Part shown: piece by piece, positions 43,445-51,431 of the stretch
How positions within the stretch are numbered: the first letter of the stretch is position 1
Layout: each line of letters starts with the position of its first letter
Source: Catellatospora coxensis
GTDB taxonomy: Bacteria > Actinomycetota > Actinomycetes > Mycobacteriales > Micromonosporaceae
NCBI RefSeq assembly: GCF_016862635.1
Contig: NZ_BONI01000005.1
Location: forward strand, 124,001 to 188,000
DNA: 64,000 bases
Direction: 5' to 3'
The notes under the pieces: generated by a model
Told to the model about the DNA's origin: nothing
The model's database searches: none
Seen by the model: the letters and a program-made list of their open reading frames with translations, nothing else
Program-made: the position numbers and the translations under genes

Positions 43445-43591
43445 ATGTTTGGATCGCCCGAGATGTACTTCGATCTCGCGAAGTTGCATCACCGAGAGCT
43501 CATCGACGAGGCCGCGAAGGAGCGGGTAGCCAACAGGGTGCACCGCCACGGCCGCAAGCGCCGCCAGGCGCGCGACCACACGGCACGATGA
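43445..43591 (+). CDS. 48-residue basic protein, twin copy A
   Basis: A 48-residue frame that I read from the sequence, MFGSPEMYFDLAKLHHRELI onwards, ending in a very basic HRHGRKRRQARDHTAR. An amphipathic helix with a cationic tail is likely, suggesting nucleic acid or ribosome contact. The ribosome site GAGG sits in the loop of a short conserved hairpin just before the ATG. It is flanked by an operator and a terminator, and an almost identical gene lies at 46373-46519 (only conservative changes, most DNA differences silent). That purifying pattern supports real coding. No family recognised. Confidence 0.8.
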   Translation: MFGSPEMYFDLAKLHHRELIDEAAKERVANRVHRHGRKRRQARDHTAR

Positions 43592-43601
43592 GCACGACCA
43601 G

Positions 43602-43637
43602 ACAGGCCCGGGAGCCGCACCACGGCCCCGGGCCTGT
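43602..43637 (+). terminator. Terminator of twin unit A
   Basis: An 11-bp stem ACAGGCCCGGG (43602-43612) pairs with 43627-43637, ten bases past the stop codon. Confidence 0.85.
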
Positions 43638-43662
43638 TCGTATGCCCCGGTAGCCTCGGGCG

Positions 43663-44394
43663 ATGCTGACGACTCCGACGTGGTGGCATGCTGAGGCATA
43701 CCGGCTGATGGGCCTGCGGCCCGTGGTCGATCCGCGCCTGGCCGCGGAACTGGACGCCCTGGAAGGCCGCTCGGGCCTGCGGCTGCCCGCGGCGATCCGG
43801 GAGTGGTACTCGATCGCCGCCGCGCAGCGCTGGCTCGCCCACCGCCGGCAGAACTTCCTGGTCACCCCGGAAGAACTCGGCGAGCCGACCGACCGCGTCG
43901 ACCACCTCGCTTCGGGCCGGCTCGTGACCGAGACCGACTGCCAGTACTGCTGCCACTGGATCGTCCGGATCCCGCCGCCGCCCGACGGCACAGAGCCGCT
44001 GTTCCCGATGTCCGAACCCGTGCCCCGTTTCGACGAGGACCCGCCGGTGTGGGTCATCGACCCCGACGACCCCGAGCGGTTCGAGCTGCGCTACGCCGAC
44101 ACCTTCTCCGCGTACGTGCTGACGTCGGTGTGGGACTCGCGCTGGTTCGACGGCGAGGTCTCCGGATTCGACCTGCCACTGCCGCCGCACGCGCTCGACC
44201 TGCTGCGGCAGCGCTACACCGAGCTGCCCACGACCTACGCCTGGGCGGGCAACCAGGACTGCGACGCGGTCTACCGCTTCGACGGCGCCGCCCGGGTCAT
44301 GCTCGCCGTCAAGGGCCAGGTCGCCCTGTACGTCGTGGCGGGCAGCAGGGACCCCCGGCACGAGGCGGAACTCCGGTCGCTCTTCGGCCTGTGA
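43663..44394 (+). CDS. SUKH (SMI1/KNR4)-like protein
   Basis: A 243-residue protein. The region LDALEGRSGLRLPAAIREWY matches the SUKH opening helix and strand, in which an acidic protein begins LExxxGxxLPxxxxxxY. Bacterial SUKH proteins are often immunity proteins against polymorphic toxins, or adaptors. No toxin gene is visible. A TAGCCT box lies six bases before the ATG, suggesting a leaderless transcript. It follows the terminator of twin unit A. The function as an immunity protein is a family guess. Confidence 0.75.
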   Translation: MLTTPTWWHAEAYRLMGLRPVVDPRLAAELDALEGRSGLRLPAAIREWYSIAAAQRWLAHRRQNFLVTPEELGEPTDRVDHLASGRLVTETDCQYCCHWIVRIPPPPDGTEPLFPMSEPVPRFDEDPPVWVIDPDDPERFELRYADTFSAYVLTSVWDSRWFDGEVSGFDLPLPPHALDLLRQRYTELPTTYAWAGNQDCDAVYRFDGAARVMLAVKGQVALYVVAGSRDPRHEAELRSLFGL

Positions 44395-44507
44395 CACGCG
44401 TCCGATAGGAGCGCGAACGCGTCCGGCCGACGCGAGCCTGCCGGCCGCCACGCGGCGAGGATCGAATCCAGCCGCGGCAGCCGCCGCCGTACTCCCGGAG
44501 GTTCTCC

Positions 44508-44810
44508 ATGTTCATCGCGATCGTCGATTTCCGCACCGCCCCCGCCGACCGCGCCACCGCCCTCGCCCAGCTCGACGCCGAAAGCGAGCGGGTCCGCGCC
44601 ATGCCCGGCAACGTCGCCTTCCGGGTCTACGCCTCCCGCGCCGACGAGTCCGCGATCGCCATCGTGCACGAGTGGGCCGACGAGCAGTCCTTCGCCGGAT
44701 ACCAGTCGTCGGACTCGTTCACCCGCTCCGGCGAGGTGCTGCGCCCGATGATGATCGCTCCGCCGGTGAGCCGCCGCTTCCGCGCCGACCTGCTGGAGAC
44801 GGTCGGCTGA
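44508..44810 (+). CDS. ABM-domain quinol monooxygenase-like protein
   Basis: A 100-residue single-domain protein with the dimeric alpha-beta barrel (ABM) pattern: IAIVDFRTAPADRATAL, GNVAFRVYAS, IAIVHEWADEQSFAGYQSS. Members include YgiN-type quinol monooxygenases and cofactor-free oxygenases in polyketide tailoring. The ATG has GGAGG eight bases upstream. It is followed 38 bases later by an AraC gene on the same strand, so the two probably form a pair. Confidence 0.85.
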   Translation: MFIAIVDFRTAPADRATALAQLDAESERVRAMPGNVAFRVYASRADESAIAIVHEWADEQSFAGYQSSDSFTRSGEVLRPMMIAPPVSRRFRADLLETVG

Positions 44811-44847
44811 CGCCGGGCGCCTACGATGGGTCCGTGCGAGGCCGCCG

Positions 44848-45600
44848 ATGACCTGTGAGGCGTACAGCTTCGTCCGCACCTTCCCCGCAGAACCCGCCCG
44901 GGAACTGCGCGTGGACCGCCACTACCTGCTCTGCGCCTCCGCCGGAGTGCTCCGGCTGGAGGCGCAGGGCCAGGCGTGGCTGCTGCCCCCGGCACGGGCC
45001 GCCCTGATCGAGGCCGGCCGGCCGATCCTGGTCAGCATCCCGCAACCGGTCACCACCGCCTCGGTGCTGTTCGACACCGGTTTCACGGCCGCCCCGCCCG
45101 CGCCGCTGACCGTGTTCGACCTCAACCCGCTGGCCCGCGCACTCGTCGACGAATGCGGCGCCTGGGGGCAGAGCGACGAACCCCTTCCCGCGTACGCCCG
45201 GACGCTGTTCGCCGCGCTCGCCGCCGTGACCTGGCGGCTCGCCGAGCAGCCGAGCCCGGTCGTCGTCCCCGCGGGACGGTCACCGGAACTGCGCCGGGCC
45301 CTGGCCTCGACCGAGCGGCAGCTCGGCGGGGAGGTCAGCTTCGAGGACGTCGCCGCCGAGGTCGGGCTCGCGCCGCGCTCGCTGGCCCGGCGCTTCGCCG
45401 AGGAGACCGGCCTGACCTGGCGCGCGGTCCTGCGGCGGATGCGGGTGCTGCGGGCGATCGAGGAACTCGCCGCGGGCGACGCACCGGTGACCCGGATCGC
45501 GCACACGGTCGGCTACACCTCGCTGTCGGCGTTCAACGCCGCGTTCCTGGACCTCACCGGCCGCACCCCCACGGAGTACCGGGCCAGTTTCCGCCCCTGA
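44848..45600 (+). CDS. AraC-family transcriptional regulator
   Basis: A 250-residue regulator. The C-terminal ~100 residues hold two HTHs (FEDVAAEVGLAPRSLARRF and VTRIAHTVGYTSLSAFNAAF), ending GRTPTEYRASF. The N-terminal half resembles a cupin sensor domain (SIPQPVTTASVLFDTG). A TACGAT box lies about 20 bases upstream of the ATG. It may control the adjacent ABM gene. Its effector is unknown. Confidence 0.9.
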   Translation: MTCEAYSFVRTFPAEPARELRVDRHYLLCASAGVLRLEAQGQAWLLPPARAALIEAGRPILVSIPQPVTTASVLFDTGFTAAPPAPLTVFDLNPLARALVDECGAWGQSDEPLPAYARTLFAALAAVTWRLAEQPSPVVVPAGRSPELRRALASTERQLGGEVSFEDVAAEVGLAPRSLARRFAEETGLTWRAVLRRMRVLRAIEELAAGDAPVTRIAHTVGYTSLSAFNAAFLDLTGRTPTEYRASFRP

Positions 45601-45692
45601 TCACACCGTCGCGTCACGCCTCGGCATTCAGGCCCGCGAGGATCGCCCGCGCGTCCGGGGACGATCCAGCGCACGGCATGCACATCCATAAA

Positions 45693-46145
45693 TCACGTCG
45701 GGTCGCCCTTCTCACCCGGTACGGGAGGATGAGTGCAGTGGATCCCGCACCAGGCCCGGTGATCGAAGAAGCGCAGGCCGTCGACCACCGTGCCGGACTC
45801 GATCTCCGGCAGCGTCCAGGGATGGGCGGAGTAGTCGTCGACCGCCACGCCGCCCCGTTCGAGCAGCATCGCCACCGCGTACCCGACCTCCGCGGCGCCG
45901 TCGATCCGACCGGAGACGTCGATCTGCAGCCCCCAGCCGGGCAGGCTGCCGACGGCGGCTTCCACCAGCGCCACGTCGTCAGGGCCCCGGTCCCAGAAGA
46001 TGCCGCCGAAGTCGCGGCCGGTGACGAAACCGATCCAGAGCTTGCCCTCCAACACCCAGTCATCGCCACCACGTAGTAGGTGCCGGTCGAGCGTCGCGAC
46101 AGTCTCGGCCCGCTCGCCCGCCGGAAACACGAACACGCTGCGCAT
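45693..46145 (-). CDS. Hypothetical protein, 150 residues
   Basis: Starts at ATG 46143-46145 (MRSVFVFPAGERAETVATLD). The body GKLWIGFVTGRDFGGIFWDRGPDD, in shorter pieces GKLWIGFVT and GGIFWDRGPDD, alternates hydrophobic strands and helices; no motif is recognised. It has no signal peptide. It reads towards the AraC gene and lies just left of twin unit B, which begins about 80 bases beyond its start. Function unknown. Confidence 0.55.
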   Translation of the reverse strand: MRSVFVFPAGERAETVATLDRHLLRGGDDWVLEGKLWIGFVTGRDFGGIFWDRGPDDVALVEAAVGSLPGWGLQIDVSGRIDGAAEVGYAVAMLLERGGVAVDDYSAHPWTLPEIESGTVVDGLRFFDHRAWCGIHCTHPPVPGEKGDPT

Positions 46146-46232
46146 GCGTGCAGCGTAGGCGGCACAACACCCCGGCTCCACCGGTTTCGAACCGATGAGG
46201 CCGCCGGTGACCGCGGTCACGGTGCGTAGGCA

Positions 46233-46264
46233 TACCTAGATCCACCCAGGCACGCCTCTAGGTA
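46233..46264. promoter_or_regulatory. Operator of twin unit B: inverted TACCTAGA / TCTAGGTA
   Basis: TACCTAGA at 46233-46240 and TCTAGGTA at 46257-46264 repeat the half-sites of unit A with the same 16-base gap, although the sequence between them has changed. That pattern of conservation points to a protein-binding site. Confidence 0.68.
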
Positions 46265-46372
46265 GGGCACGGCCAGGCAAGATACGCCGTCGCTGCGGAT
46301 GGAACGGGGCTGTCGTCGGAGGAGTATTCATCTCGTCAGAAAGACACAGAGTCAAGGACTGAGGAGTCTGCG

Positions 46373-46519
46373 ATGTTCGGAACACCCGAGATGTACTTCG
46401 ACCTGGCGAAGCAGCATCACCGAGAGCTCATAGACGAGGCCGCGAAGGAGCGGATGGCCAACCGGCTGCACCGCCACGGCCGCAAGCGCCGCCAGGCGCG
46501 CGACCACACGGCTCGATGA
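46373..46519 (+). CDS. 48-residue basic protein, twin copy B
   Basis: Paralogue of the gene at 43445-43591. It begins MFGTPEMYFDLAKQHHRELI and keeps the basic end HRHGRKRRQARDHTAR exactly. Protein changes are Ser4Thr, Leu14Gln, Val28Met and Val32Leu; other DNA changes are silent. The leader GTCAAGGACTGAGGAGTCTG just before the ATG is identical to copy A. Transcription should be controlled by the operator at 46233-46264 and end at the hairpin 46529-46565. The pair arose by a local duplication now 2928 bases apart. Role unknown. Confidence 0.8.
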   Translation: MFGTPEMYFDLAKQHHRELIDEAAKERMANRLHRHGRKRRQARDHTAR

Positions 46520-46528
46520 GCATCGAGG

Positions 46529-46565
46529 AACAGGCCCGGGATCCGGAAACGGACCCGGGCCTGTT
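46529..46565 (+). terminator. Terminator of twin unit B
   Basis: A perfect 12-bp stem (46529-46540 with 46554-46565), the counterpart of the hairpin at 43602-43637. Confidence 0.85.
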
Positions 46566-46673
46566 CGTATGCGCGGGCTCTGGATCTTTGCGGTTCATAT
46601 GGATCACGCGTTATGTTTGCCCGCGACGTATGGCCAATGTGGAGCCATCGCTTCGGGTGGGGGACCTGCTGAC

Positions 46674-48044
46674 ATGTCGACGACGCGCACCTTTGCCGAG
46701 ATCTGCACCGACGTCGCGCCCACCGGCATGCGCCGCCTGATGTCACGGGCCGTGGTGCTGGGCGGCAGCATCGCGGGGCTGATGGCCGCCCCGGTGCTCA
46801 GCGACCACGCCGACGAGGTCCTGATCATCGAGCGCGACCCGCAGGACACCGGTGCCGAGCCGCGGCCCGGCGTGCCGCAGGGCAGCCAGGTGCATGGGCT
46901 GCTGCCCGCGGGGCAGATCCAGTTCGAGCGGTGGTTTCCGGGATTCATCCAGGAGGCGATCGCGGCGGGCGCGGTCGTGCCGCCGTACGGCGCGTTCGAG
47001 TTCGTCATGAACGGCTCGCTGCGCACCGCCAAGCCGGTCCGGCTCGAACAGCCGGGCCTGGTCGGCACCAGGCCGTTCCTGGAAGGGCTGGTCCGGCGCC
47101 GGACGCTGGCGGTGCCCAACATCAGGTTCGTGTCCGGGCGGGCCGAGGGACTGATCGTCGAGGACGGCCGGGTGGTCGGCGCGCGTTACGAGGGCGACCA
47201 GGGCTCCACCGAGGTACGGGCCGAGCTGGTCGTCGACGGCATGGGCCGGTCCAGCCGGCTCAGCGACTGGCTGGAGGGCCACGGCTTCGCCCGCCCGCCG
47301 ATGCAGCGGATGGGCATCAAACTCAACTACGCCACGGCCATGTTCCGCCGTGACCCGGCGATGGGCGACACGTGGGGCAGCATCGCGTTCAACGATGCCA
47401 GTGGCGGCGTGCCGCGCATCGGCGGGGTGAACCCGGTCGAGGGCGACCGGTGGCTGGTCCTGATCGCCGGGTACGCCGACGACCGGCCCAGCCGCGATCC
47501 CGACGAGTTCACCGAGCGCTGCGTGCGGGACTTCCCGCCGATGTTCGGCCAGGTCGCCACCGGCTGCGAGATGATCGGGCCGGTCATCACCTACCACCAG
47601 GCCGACAGCCGTCGCCGGGACTTCCACGAGGCCCGTGACCTGCCGGCGGGTGTCGTCGCGGCCGGTGACGCGGTGGCGTCGTTCAACCCGATCTACGGCC
47701 AGGGCATGACCTCGGCCGCGCTGCACGCGTCGTGCCTGTCGGCGTACCTGCGCAGCGATCCCGACCTGAGCCGCCCCGCCCGGCGGTACTTCGACCTGGT
47801 GCGGGTCGTGGTCGACGCCGCCTGGCAGACCTCCACGCTGTCCGACCTGGGGCTCGAGCACGTCGACGGCCCCTACCCGCCCGGCTACGCGCTGATCAGC
47901 CGGATCAGCGGGCGGATCGCCCGGGCGTCGATCTCCGACGATGCGGTCAACCACAAACTGAGCCTGGTCACCATGATGCTCGCCCACCCGCGCTCGCTCA
48001 TGAGCCCGTCGTTCGTGCTGCGCGCGATGCTGCGCGGCGCCTGA
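46674..48044 (+). CDS. FAD-dependent monooxygenase/oxidoreductase
   Basis: A 456-residue flavoprotein. The FAD motif is AVVLGGSIAGLMAAPVLSD; a conserved PRPGVPQGSQVHGLLPAG region and VVDGMGRSSRLSDWL follow, and AAGDAVASFNPIYGQGMTSA binds the cofactor. It belongs to the squalene-epoxidase/halogenase-like group common in actinobacteria, with unknown substrates. I chose ATG 46674 (MSTTRTFAEI), with GGGGGAC upstream; an ATG further in at 46740 is possible. It follows twin unit B and precedes a DUF4383 membrane gene on the same strand. Confidence 0.85.
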   Translation: MSTTRTFAEICTDVAPTGMRRLMSRAVVLGGSIAGLMAAPVLSDHADEVLIIERDPQDTGAEPRPGVPQGSQVHGLLPAGQIQFERWFPGFIQEAIAAGAVVPPYGAFEFVMNGSLRTAKPVRLEQPGLVGTRPFLEGLVRRRTLAVPNIRFVSGRAEGLIVEDGRVVGARYEGDQGSTEVRAELVVDGMGRSSRLSDWLEGHGFARPPMQRMGIKLNYATAMFRRDPAMGDTWGSIAFNDASGGVPRIGGVNPVEGDRWLVLIAGYADDRPSRDPDEFTERCVRDFPPMFGQVATGCEMIGPVITYHQADSRRRDFHEARDLPAGVVAAGDAVASFNPIYGQGMTSAALHASCLSAYLRSDPDLSRPARRYFDLVRVVVDAAWQTSTLSDLGLEHVDGPYPPGYALISRISGRIARASISDDAVNHKLSLVTMMLAHPRSLMSPSFVLRAMLRGA

Positions 48045-48126
48045 CCGGGCGGGTCGGCAACGCTGCGACAGGACGTCGGGCTCGTCCGACCGGTTTCCCG
48101 GCCGCTGTACGGGGCACCTGGGTGGT

Positions 48127-48618
48127 ATGCATCTGCCCATCAATCACCGGATGCGGCCGCTCTGGCGGGCGCTGGCCGGCTTGTCCGCTGTCTGCCTGCT
48201 GGTGTTCGGGGTGATCGGCGTGGTCGCCACGTCGGGGCAGCCCTTCTTCCACGACGGCGACACATCGGTGCTCGGCCTGCGTGCGAACCCCGCGCTGGCC
48301 TGGCTGTCCGTCGCCCTGGGCGTCGTGGCGCTGCTCGGAACGGCCGTCGGCGCCGCGGCCATGGCCGCCCACCTCGGCACCGGCGCGATCTGCCTGCTCG
48401 GCGGGCTGACGGCGCTCACCCTGCTGCAGACGTCGGTCAACAAACTCAACTTCGACATGTCCACCTGCATCGCGTCGTTCCTCGTGGGCTCGGTCCTGCT
48501 GACCGCCGGCCTGTACGGGAGAACGGGCACCCCCCGCCAGGCCGTGACCGAGGAGGTGCTGCGGCACAGCACTCGCCCCGGCGACAAGTTCGCGGTCGAA
48601 CCACACGCCAACCCGTAG
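48127..48618 (+). CDS. DUF4383-family membrane protein
   Basis: A 163-residue membrane protein with four hydrophobic segments. The pattern VLGLRANPALAWLSVALG followed by SVNKLNFDMSTCIASFLVG and GLYGRTG fits the actinobacterial DUF4383 family. The C-terminus is short and charged. Function unknown. It lies 82 bases after the flavoprotein gene. The next 93 bases to 48711 contain a promoter-like and ribosome-site signal for a truncated rightward frame (see findings). Confidence 0.8.
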   Translation: MHLPINHRMRPLWRALAGLSAVCLLVFGVIGVVATSGQPFFHDGDTSVLGLRANPALAWLSVALGVVALLGTAVGAAAMAAHLGTGAICLLGGLTALTLLQTSVNKLNFDMSTCIASFLVGSVLLTAGLYGRTGTPRQAVTEEVLRHSTRPGDKFAVEPHANP

Positions 48619-48711
48619 CCGCCACCCACCTGGAACCCGGCTCGCTCGCTTACGTTGACGAAGGCAGTGATTCACCGGAGGTCGGGATGATCTCGCTGGA
48701 TGCCGCCGCGG

Positions 48712-49965
48712 TCATCGTGGTCGGCCCGCAGGCGGCCCGTCGGCCGCTCCGGCGGGTTCGCGCCGCAGGGCGGTGCCGAGGGCCGCGCCGCCGGCCGCGC
48801 CGACCGCCCAGAAGACGATCATGACGAGCAGGAAGTCCGGGCGTACCACGTCGAGGACCGCCGACTGCCAGGTAGGCGGCACCGCGTCGCCGGTGCTCAG
48901 GTAGCCTGCCTGCCGCTGCGCCCAGACCAGGGCCTCGGGGACGCCGACGGCCACTATCGCCACCAGGGCGGCGAGCCCGGACAGCGCCGCGGCGCGCAGT
49001 CCCGCGCCGAACGAGCGGTTGCGCCAGGCCGTGACGAGCGCGACGGCCAGCAGCAGGACGCTCGGGCCGACGACCCAGAAGTCCAGGATGCCGCCCCTGT
49101 CGTGGGCCAGTGACCAGCGCGAGGCCGCGAACGAACCGGCCGCCACGACGACCGCCACGCCGGCTGCCGACGCCCACGCGGCCTGCGGCCGCCCGGACCG
49201 CAGCGCGGCCCACATCCCGCCCAGGGCGAACCTGCGCCGCTCGGCGGGCGGGTCGATGGCCGCGAGTTCGGCCCGCAGCGCGGCTCCCCAGGCGGACCGG
49301 TTCTCGGGCAGGTCGGCGGTGGCCAGGTCGAGCAGGAGCTGCCACCCGTCGCGGGCCGGGTGCTGTTCCGCCCCGGTGCGGGCACCGCGCGCCGCGCCGA
49401 GGACCGGCCAGGGCAGCGCCCAGATCAGCACGACCAGGAACACCGTGAACGGCAGCAGCAGGTCGCCCTCGCCGAGGTTCGCGACGGCCGGGAAGCTGCC
49501 GGGGTCGGCGAGGTAGGCGGCGCGCATGGGCAGGTGTGCGGCCGCGGTGCCGGTGGCGACGGCGACGAGCGCGAGCAGCCCGGCGACGGTTCCGGCCCCG
49601 AATCCGCGGGCTCGGGCCACGGTGGCCGCGGCCAGGGCGGCGAGCCCCGCGCAGGCGATCGCCGCGAGCAGCCCGAGCACCATGGTCAGCAGCGCCATGT
49701 CGACACCCCAGCCCGGTCCTTTCTCGACCGTGGCGAGATACAGCTGTTCGAGGCCGAAGGTGAGTGCTGCCGCGCCGGCGGTGACGCCGATCAGCAGCGG
49801 CCATACGGGACGCCTGGTGCCGCCGCGCCACCCGGCGCGGGTGCGCTGGGCGAGGGTGCCCGCACCGTGGCGGCGTACGGCGTCGCGCAGCCGGACGGCG
49901 AGTACCACGATCGCTAGCAGCGGTGCGGGTGCGAGCACCACCAGGGTGAGGAGAACGTCGAGCAT
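48712..49965 (-). CDS. Polytopic membrane protein in a PadR operon
   Basis: A 417-residue protein with about eight hydrophobic segments (LDVLLTLVVLAPAPLLAIVV, ALLTMVLGLLAAIACAGLAA and others). A soluble stretch AELAAIDPPAERRRFALGGM lies between the two membrane halves; this stretch is shared by permease-associated proteins encoded next to PadR regulators. It lies 49 bases downstream of a PadR gene and should be co-transcribed with it. Such pairs usually respond to membrane-active drugs. Function otherwise unknown. Confidence 0.75.
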   Translation of the reverse strand: MLDVLLTLVVLAPAPLLAIVVLAVRLRDAVRRHGAGTLAQRTRAGWRGGTRRPVWPLLIGVTAGAAALTFGLEQLYLATVEKGPGWGVDMALLTMVLGLLAAIACAGLAALAAATVARARGFGAGTVAGLLALVAVATGTAAAHLPMRAAYLADPGSFPAVANLGEGDLLLPFTVFLVVLIWALPWPVLGAARGARTGAEQHPARDGWQLLLDLATADLPENRSAWGAALRAELAAIDPPAERRRFALGGMWAALRSGRPQAAWASAAGVAVVVAAGSFAASRWSLAHDRGGILDFWVVGPSVLLLAVALVTAWRNRSFGAGLRAAALSGLAALVAIVAVGVPEALVWAQRQAGYLSTGDAVPPTWQSAVLDVVRPDFLLVMIVFWAVGAAGGAALGTALRREPAGAADGPPAGRPR

Positions 49966-50014
49966 CGCAGGCCTCCGAACGGCAGGGGCGGGTCGGGGAT
50001 CGAGCGGTCGAGGG

Positions 50015-50344
50015 TCAGGCGGTCCTGGGCGCGAGCGGGGCCGGGCCCGGGGCGGGTGCGGTGTCGGCGGCGCGGGCCGACGCGGTGACGGTGCGGGCGA
50101 GTTCGGCGCCCGCGGTGCTGAGCCGGTACAGGTGACGGGCCGGCCGGCCGCGTGGCGGGTCGGTCTCCCAGGAGGTCTCCACGTGTCCGCGTTCGGCGAG
50201 GCGGATGAGGATCGGGTAGACCGTGCCCGCCTTCAGGCCGAGGGTGCGGCACAGGTCGTAGCCGTGGCTCCAGTCCGCGCCGGTTTCGGCGAGGGCGACG
50301 AGCACTGCCGCGGTCTGCGGGGAGGGATGTCGTACGCGTGCCAT
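50015..50344 (-). CDS. PadR-family regulator
   Basis: A 109-residue winged-helix repressor: DLCRTLGLKAGTVYPILIRL is the recognition helix and LAERGHVETSWE the wing, with RGRPARHLYRLSTAG following. It is of the short PadR type. The ATG is preceded by a perfect 14-bp palindrome that overlaps the promoter (50355-50368), pointing to autorepression together with the downstream membrane protein gene. The same core motif recurs upstream of both 48-residue genes. Confidence 0.9.
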   Translation of the reverse strand: MARVRHPSPQTAAVLVALAETGADWSHGYDLCRTLGLKAGTVYPILIRLAERGHVETSWETDPPRGRPARHLYRLSTAGAELARTVTASARAADTAPAPGPAPLAPRTA

Positions 50345-50354
50345 GCCGCTAATA

Positions 50355-50368
50355 TCTACCTAGGTAGA
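50355..50368. promoter_or_regulatory. Palindromic PadR operator TCTACCTAGGTAGA
   Basis: A perfect 14-bp palindrome 10 bases upstream of the PadR ATG. Its two halves, TACCTAG and CTAGGTA, are the half-sites seen at the twin units. Confidence 0.75.
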
Positions 50369-50446
50369 GTTAACGCGCAAGCCCTTCCGCGTGCCGGTCG
50401 CCGGGGGTCTGCGAACGCGGCGCTCGCGTGGCAGGATCTCCTGTTC

Positions 50447-50845
50447 GTGACACCCCGCCATCCCACCCGCTCCGCCGGGTTCGTCCTGCTGGTCCTGACC
50501 GCGCTCTGCGGCGGCGTGCTCGGCCTGGTCCTGCTGGACAACCGGATCTCGCCGACGGTCTCGACCTGGCTGGCCGCGGTCTCCTTCGCGCTGTTCGTCG
50601 TGCTCTGCGGGGTCGCCGCTCTCGGCTGGTTCTGGCGGGAGCACGAGGTGTGGCAGGTGCTCGGCGGTCCGGAGCAGCTGGCAGCCCGGGTCCGGGACCG
50701 CGCGGAGCAGCAGGCGGCCTACGCGGCGGCGGTCCACGCGTCCTACCAGGCACGCGCCGCGGAAGAGGCCGCACACCGCGCCGCGAACGACCCGCACAGC
50801 ACCGAGGCCAAGGCCGGACCGCCGCCTCGGGTCAGCGGTTCTTGA
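50447..50845 (+). CDS. Small membrane protein with coiled-coil tail
   Basis: A 132-residue protein from GTG 50447 (VTPRHPTRSAG). It has two membrane spans (AGFVLLVLTALCGGVLGLVL and WLAAVSFALFVVLCGVAALG), then a long charged helix (RVRDRAEQQAAYAAAVHA, with repeats of Ala and Glu) that may form a coiled coil. It is divergent from PadR. Its last 14 bases overlap the end of the convergent lipoprotein gene. No family recognised. Confidence 0.7.
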   Translation: MTPRHPTRSAGFVLLVLTALCGGVLGLVLLDNRISPTVSTWLAAVSFALFVVLCGVAALGWFWREHEVWQVLGGPEQLAARVRDRAEQQAAYAAAVHASYQARAAEEAAHRAANDPHSTEAKAGPPPRVSGS

Positions 50846-51431
50846 CGGCGGCGACCTCGGCTGCCACCAGGGACATGAGCTTGGCGATGTTCTCCGGGGT
50901 GGCGTCCCAGCCGGCGGTCGTCGCGCCGATCACCATGGTGCCGTCGAGCACGCCGACGCCCACGTGGGTCTGGCCGTCCTTGGTCACGCTTCCGGCGAAA
51001 GCCTGCTCCCCCAGGCTCGGCACCGGCACGGCCTTGACATCGGGAACGGCGCGGCTCAGCTCGACGGCCTTCTGATATCCGGCGGAGGCGTCGGCCGCGG
51101 TCGCGTACTCGTCGGCGGAGATCGTCACCTTCTTCGAGCCGTCGCCGTTCGTGTACGCCACGCTCCTGGTGGCCGTCGGGCTGCCGGAGGCGGTGGAGTT
51201 CCAGCCGGTGGCCAGTTCCTGGCTGATCTCCGGGAAGAACCCCTGCACCTCGCTCAGCGGGATGACGGTGTTGCGCGGGAGCAGGGCGCCGGTGGCCGAC
51301 GGTGTGGCGACCCGTGGCGCGGTCGCGGACGTGACGGGCGTCGCGCAGGCCGACAGCGCGAGAATCCCGAACGCGGCAGCCCACAGCACTGCCGCCCTGC
51401 CCCAGCCCGACTTCTTGACCCGTGCGTTCAC
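50832..51431 (-). CDS. Lipoprotein, unknown function
   Basis: A 199-residue lipoprotein: MNARVKKSGWGRAAVLW, then the lipobox LSAC at about residue 29. The mature part includes an SxxV-rich globular domain (NTVIPLSEVQGFFPEI, GWNSTASGSPTATRSVAYTN) resembling sensor or substrate-binding small lipoproteins of actinobacteria. It will be anchored to the outer face of the membrane. It ends tail to tail, overlapping the convergent membrane gene by 14 bases. Confidence 0.83.
   Translation of the reverse strand: MNARVKKSGWGRAAVLWAAAFGILALSACATPVTSATAPRVATPSATGALLPRNTVIPLSEVQGFFPEISQELATGWNSTASGSPTATRSVAYTNGDGSKKVTISADEYATAADASAGYQKAVELSRAVPDVKAVPVPSLGEQAFAGSVTKDGQTHVGVGVLDGTMVIGATTAGWDATPENIAKLMSLVAAEVAAVKNR

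Noticed and set aside
43663-44394. A polymorphic-toxin immunity locus around the SUKH-like gene
   Set aside because: No toxin, secretion or Rhs-type gene is near, so the immunity role is not supported here.
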